A DNA stretch of 61,883 nt from Pseudomonadota bacterium (GTDB lineage Bacteria > Pseudomonadota > Gammaproteobacteria > Steroidobacterales > Steroidobacteraceae): assembly GCA_023457495.1 (NCBI GenBank), contig JAEWLQ010000128.1, forward strand, positions 1-61,883, written 5' to 3'. The position numbers and the translations under genes were made by a program. The notes beneath the pieces are model-generated. The model worked only from the letters and a program-made list of their open reading frames with translations, was not told the origin of the DNA and searched no databases. This document shows positions 60,778-61,883 of this stretch, in pieces (the first letter of the stretch is position 1; the number at the start of each line of letters is the position of its first letter).

Positions 60778-60804
60778 CTTTCATATATGCTAGCCACTTT
60801 CATA
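60778..60804 (+). promoter_or_regulatory. AT-rich promoter with direct repeats CTTTCATA
   Basis: Two exact copies of CTTTCATA (60778-60785 and 60797-60804), 19 bp apart, sit 20-46 bp before the dehydrogenase start. The stretch is much richer in A/T than the rest of the window. About two helical turns separate the copies, which suits an activator or a -35/-10 overlap. Confidence 0.4.
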
Positions 60805-60823
60805 AGCGCTAAAACCTGAACTC

Positions 60824-61849
60824 ATGACTGACACCCTGATGGACGTAGTGGTCTGCCCCCAGCCCGGTGCCTTGACCGTCGAGCGACGGCCGGTCCCCGT
60901 TCCCGGCCCAGGCGACGTGCTCGTGCGCGTGCGGCGCGTCGGTGTGTGCGGCACCGACATGCACATCTTTCGCGGTGTCCAGCCATACCTCTCTTATCCG
61001 CGGGTGATGGGCCACGAGTTTTCGGGTGAAGTGGTCCAGTCGCCGGACGGCTCGGCGCTCAAGCCCGGAGAGCCGGTCTATGTCGTGCCGTACATTTCCT
61101 GCGGCGCATGCGGCGCCTGCCGCAAGGGTCGGACGAACTGCTGCACCGCGATTTCGGTTCTGGGCGTCCATCGCGACGGCGGCATGGCGCAGTACGTCGC
61201 CGTGCCCGAGCGATTCGTGTTCTCCGCCCGCGGCATCACGCTGGACCAGGCCGCGATGATCGAATTCCTCGCGATCGGCGCGCATGCGGTGCGCCGCGCG
61301 GATGTCCGGCCGGGTCAACGCGTCGTGGTGTCTGGCAGCGGACCCATCGGTATCGCCTGTGCGCTGTTCTCGAAATTGCGAGGCGGCGAGGTATCCGTGA
61401 TCGACACCCGGCCGGAACGACTCGCCGTGTGCCGCGACAAGCTGGGCATCCCCCACGTCCTGACGCCCTCCCCCGAACTACCGGCGCAAATGCTGTCGCT
61501 CACGGGTGGCGAGATGTACGACATCGTCTTCGACGCCACCGGCAATCCGCAGGCCATGGAGAACGGCTTCCGCTACGTCGGCCACGGCGGCACGTATGTC
61601 CTCGTGTCGGTGGTCAGCGCCGACATCAAATTCTCGGACCCCGAATTCCACAAGCGCGAAATGACCCTCATGGGCAGCCGCAACGCCACCGCGGAGGATT
61701 TCAACCTGGTGCTCGAAAGCATGCGCGCCGGCAAGATCCCGACCGCCGACCTGCAGACCCATCGAGCCCCCCTGCACGATTTGCCGACCGCCCTTACCCA
61801 GTGGCTGAAGCCCGAATCCCAGGTCATCAAGGCCATGGTGGAGTGCTAG
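60824..61849 (+). CDS. Zinc-dependent alcohol dehydrogenase (MDR family)
   Basis: A 341-residue enzyme. Catalytic zinc residues are C42 (GVCGTDMH), H64 and E65 (GHEFSG). The structural zinc uses the Cys cluster C93, C96, C99 and C106 or C107. The NAD-binding glycine motif is GSGPIG at about 170-175. The sequence style is that of sugar-alcohol or L-galactonate/L-idonate dehydrogenases, but the substrate is not proven. It could take part in oxidation of deoxy-sugars together with the fucosidase unit, which is inference. Confidence 0.93.
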   Translation: MTDTLMDVVVCPQPGALTVERRPVPVPGPGDVLVRVRRVGVCGTDMHIFRGVQPYLSYPRVMGHEFSGEVVQSPDGSALKPGEPVYVVPYISCGACGACRKGRTNCCTAISVLGVHRDGGMAQYVAVPERFVFSARGITLDQAAMIEFLAIGAHAVRRADVRPGQRVVVSGSGPIGIACALFSKLRGGEVSVIDTRPERLAVCRDKLGIPHVLTPSPELPAQMLSLTGGEMYDIVFDATGNPQAMENGFRYVGHGGTYVLVSVVSADIKFSDPEFHKREMTLMGSRNATAEDFNLVLESMRAGKIPTADLQTHRAPLHDLPTALTQWLKPESQVIKAMVEC

Positions 61850-61852
61850 GTT

Positions 61853-61881
61853 GGTGCCGGGTGAGAAATCGCTGAGTTAGC
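61853..61881 (+). repeat. 29-bp direct repeat, copy 2
   Basis: Exact second copy of 59571-59599, three bases after the dehydrogenase stop and two bases from the window end. A repeat at the sequence end suggests more copies in the genome that stopped the assembly. Confidence 0.9.
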
Positions 61882-61883
61882 GT

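Overview
The window looks like one chromosomal segment of a GC-rich, Gram-negative, free-living heterotroph. Outer-membrane barrel proteins, an MscS channel, lipoproteins, MacB-type export, an ECF sigma factor paired with a Ser/Thr kinase, and very tightly packed genes all fit a gammaproteobacterium. The Steroidobacter/Nevskia/Xanthomonas side is my best guess, from gene style only; no marker gene is present. I see no rRNA, tRNA, CRISPR array, transposase, integrase or phage gene. The left edge is an 11-base G run and the right edge ends inside a 29-bp repeat that also occurs 2.3 kb earlier, so both ends may be assembly breaks.

Layout. 0-2.7 kb: an OmpA-type protein and a zinc-ribbon methyltransferase. 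2.8-9.5 kb: a seven-gene, fully overlapping operon (RDD, SpoIIM-like, unknown membrane protein, DUF4129, DUF4350, MoxR ATPase, DUF58). 9.5-13.5 kb: a four-gene cassette (unknown protein, heme-oxygenase-fold oxidase, KAS III-like ketosynthase, His-rich membrane protein) with a divergent HTH regulator. This is the best candidate for an undescribed biosynthetic system. 13.7-23.1 kb: a giant M48 protease, then a STAND ATPase flanked by two TPR-type genes that share the palindrome GGAACAATGTTCC upstream. 23.1-26.2 kb: a FixLJ-like two-component pair and a lone receiver. 26.2-32.8 kb: an envelope operon (DUF3011-barrel fusion, secreted amidohydrolase, DcaP-like porin, periplasmic glutaminase, MscS channel).

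33-37 kb: a CBS protein, an alpha-L-fucosidase with a sugar mutarotase, an NmrA-like reductase and small unknowns. 37.5-43.7 kb: two secreted proteins, then a MacAB-like export operon (ATPase, two permeases, adaptor). 44-49.4 kb: ECF sigma factor, Ser/Thr kinase-TPR receptor and a PKD lipoprotein. 49.4-52.3 kb: a barrel protein divergent from a GltS glutamate symporter. 52.3-55.7 kb: a LytS/LytTR pair coupled to a secreted TPR protein ending in CxxCH. 55.8-61.9 kb: a methyltransferase, a CadC-like regulator, a DUF2306 membrane protein, a coiled-coil protein and a zinc alcohol dehydrogenase.

How they may work together: the periplasmic glutaminase, the DcaP-like pore and the GltS symporter could form a glutamine/glutamate scavenging route. 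The fucosidase and mutarotase point to use of fucosylated glycans. The 9.5-13.5 kb cassette has the parts for making and oxidising an acyl-derived small molecule, but its product cannot be read from sequence. Functions are assigned by reading motifs, with no database search.
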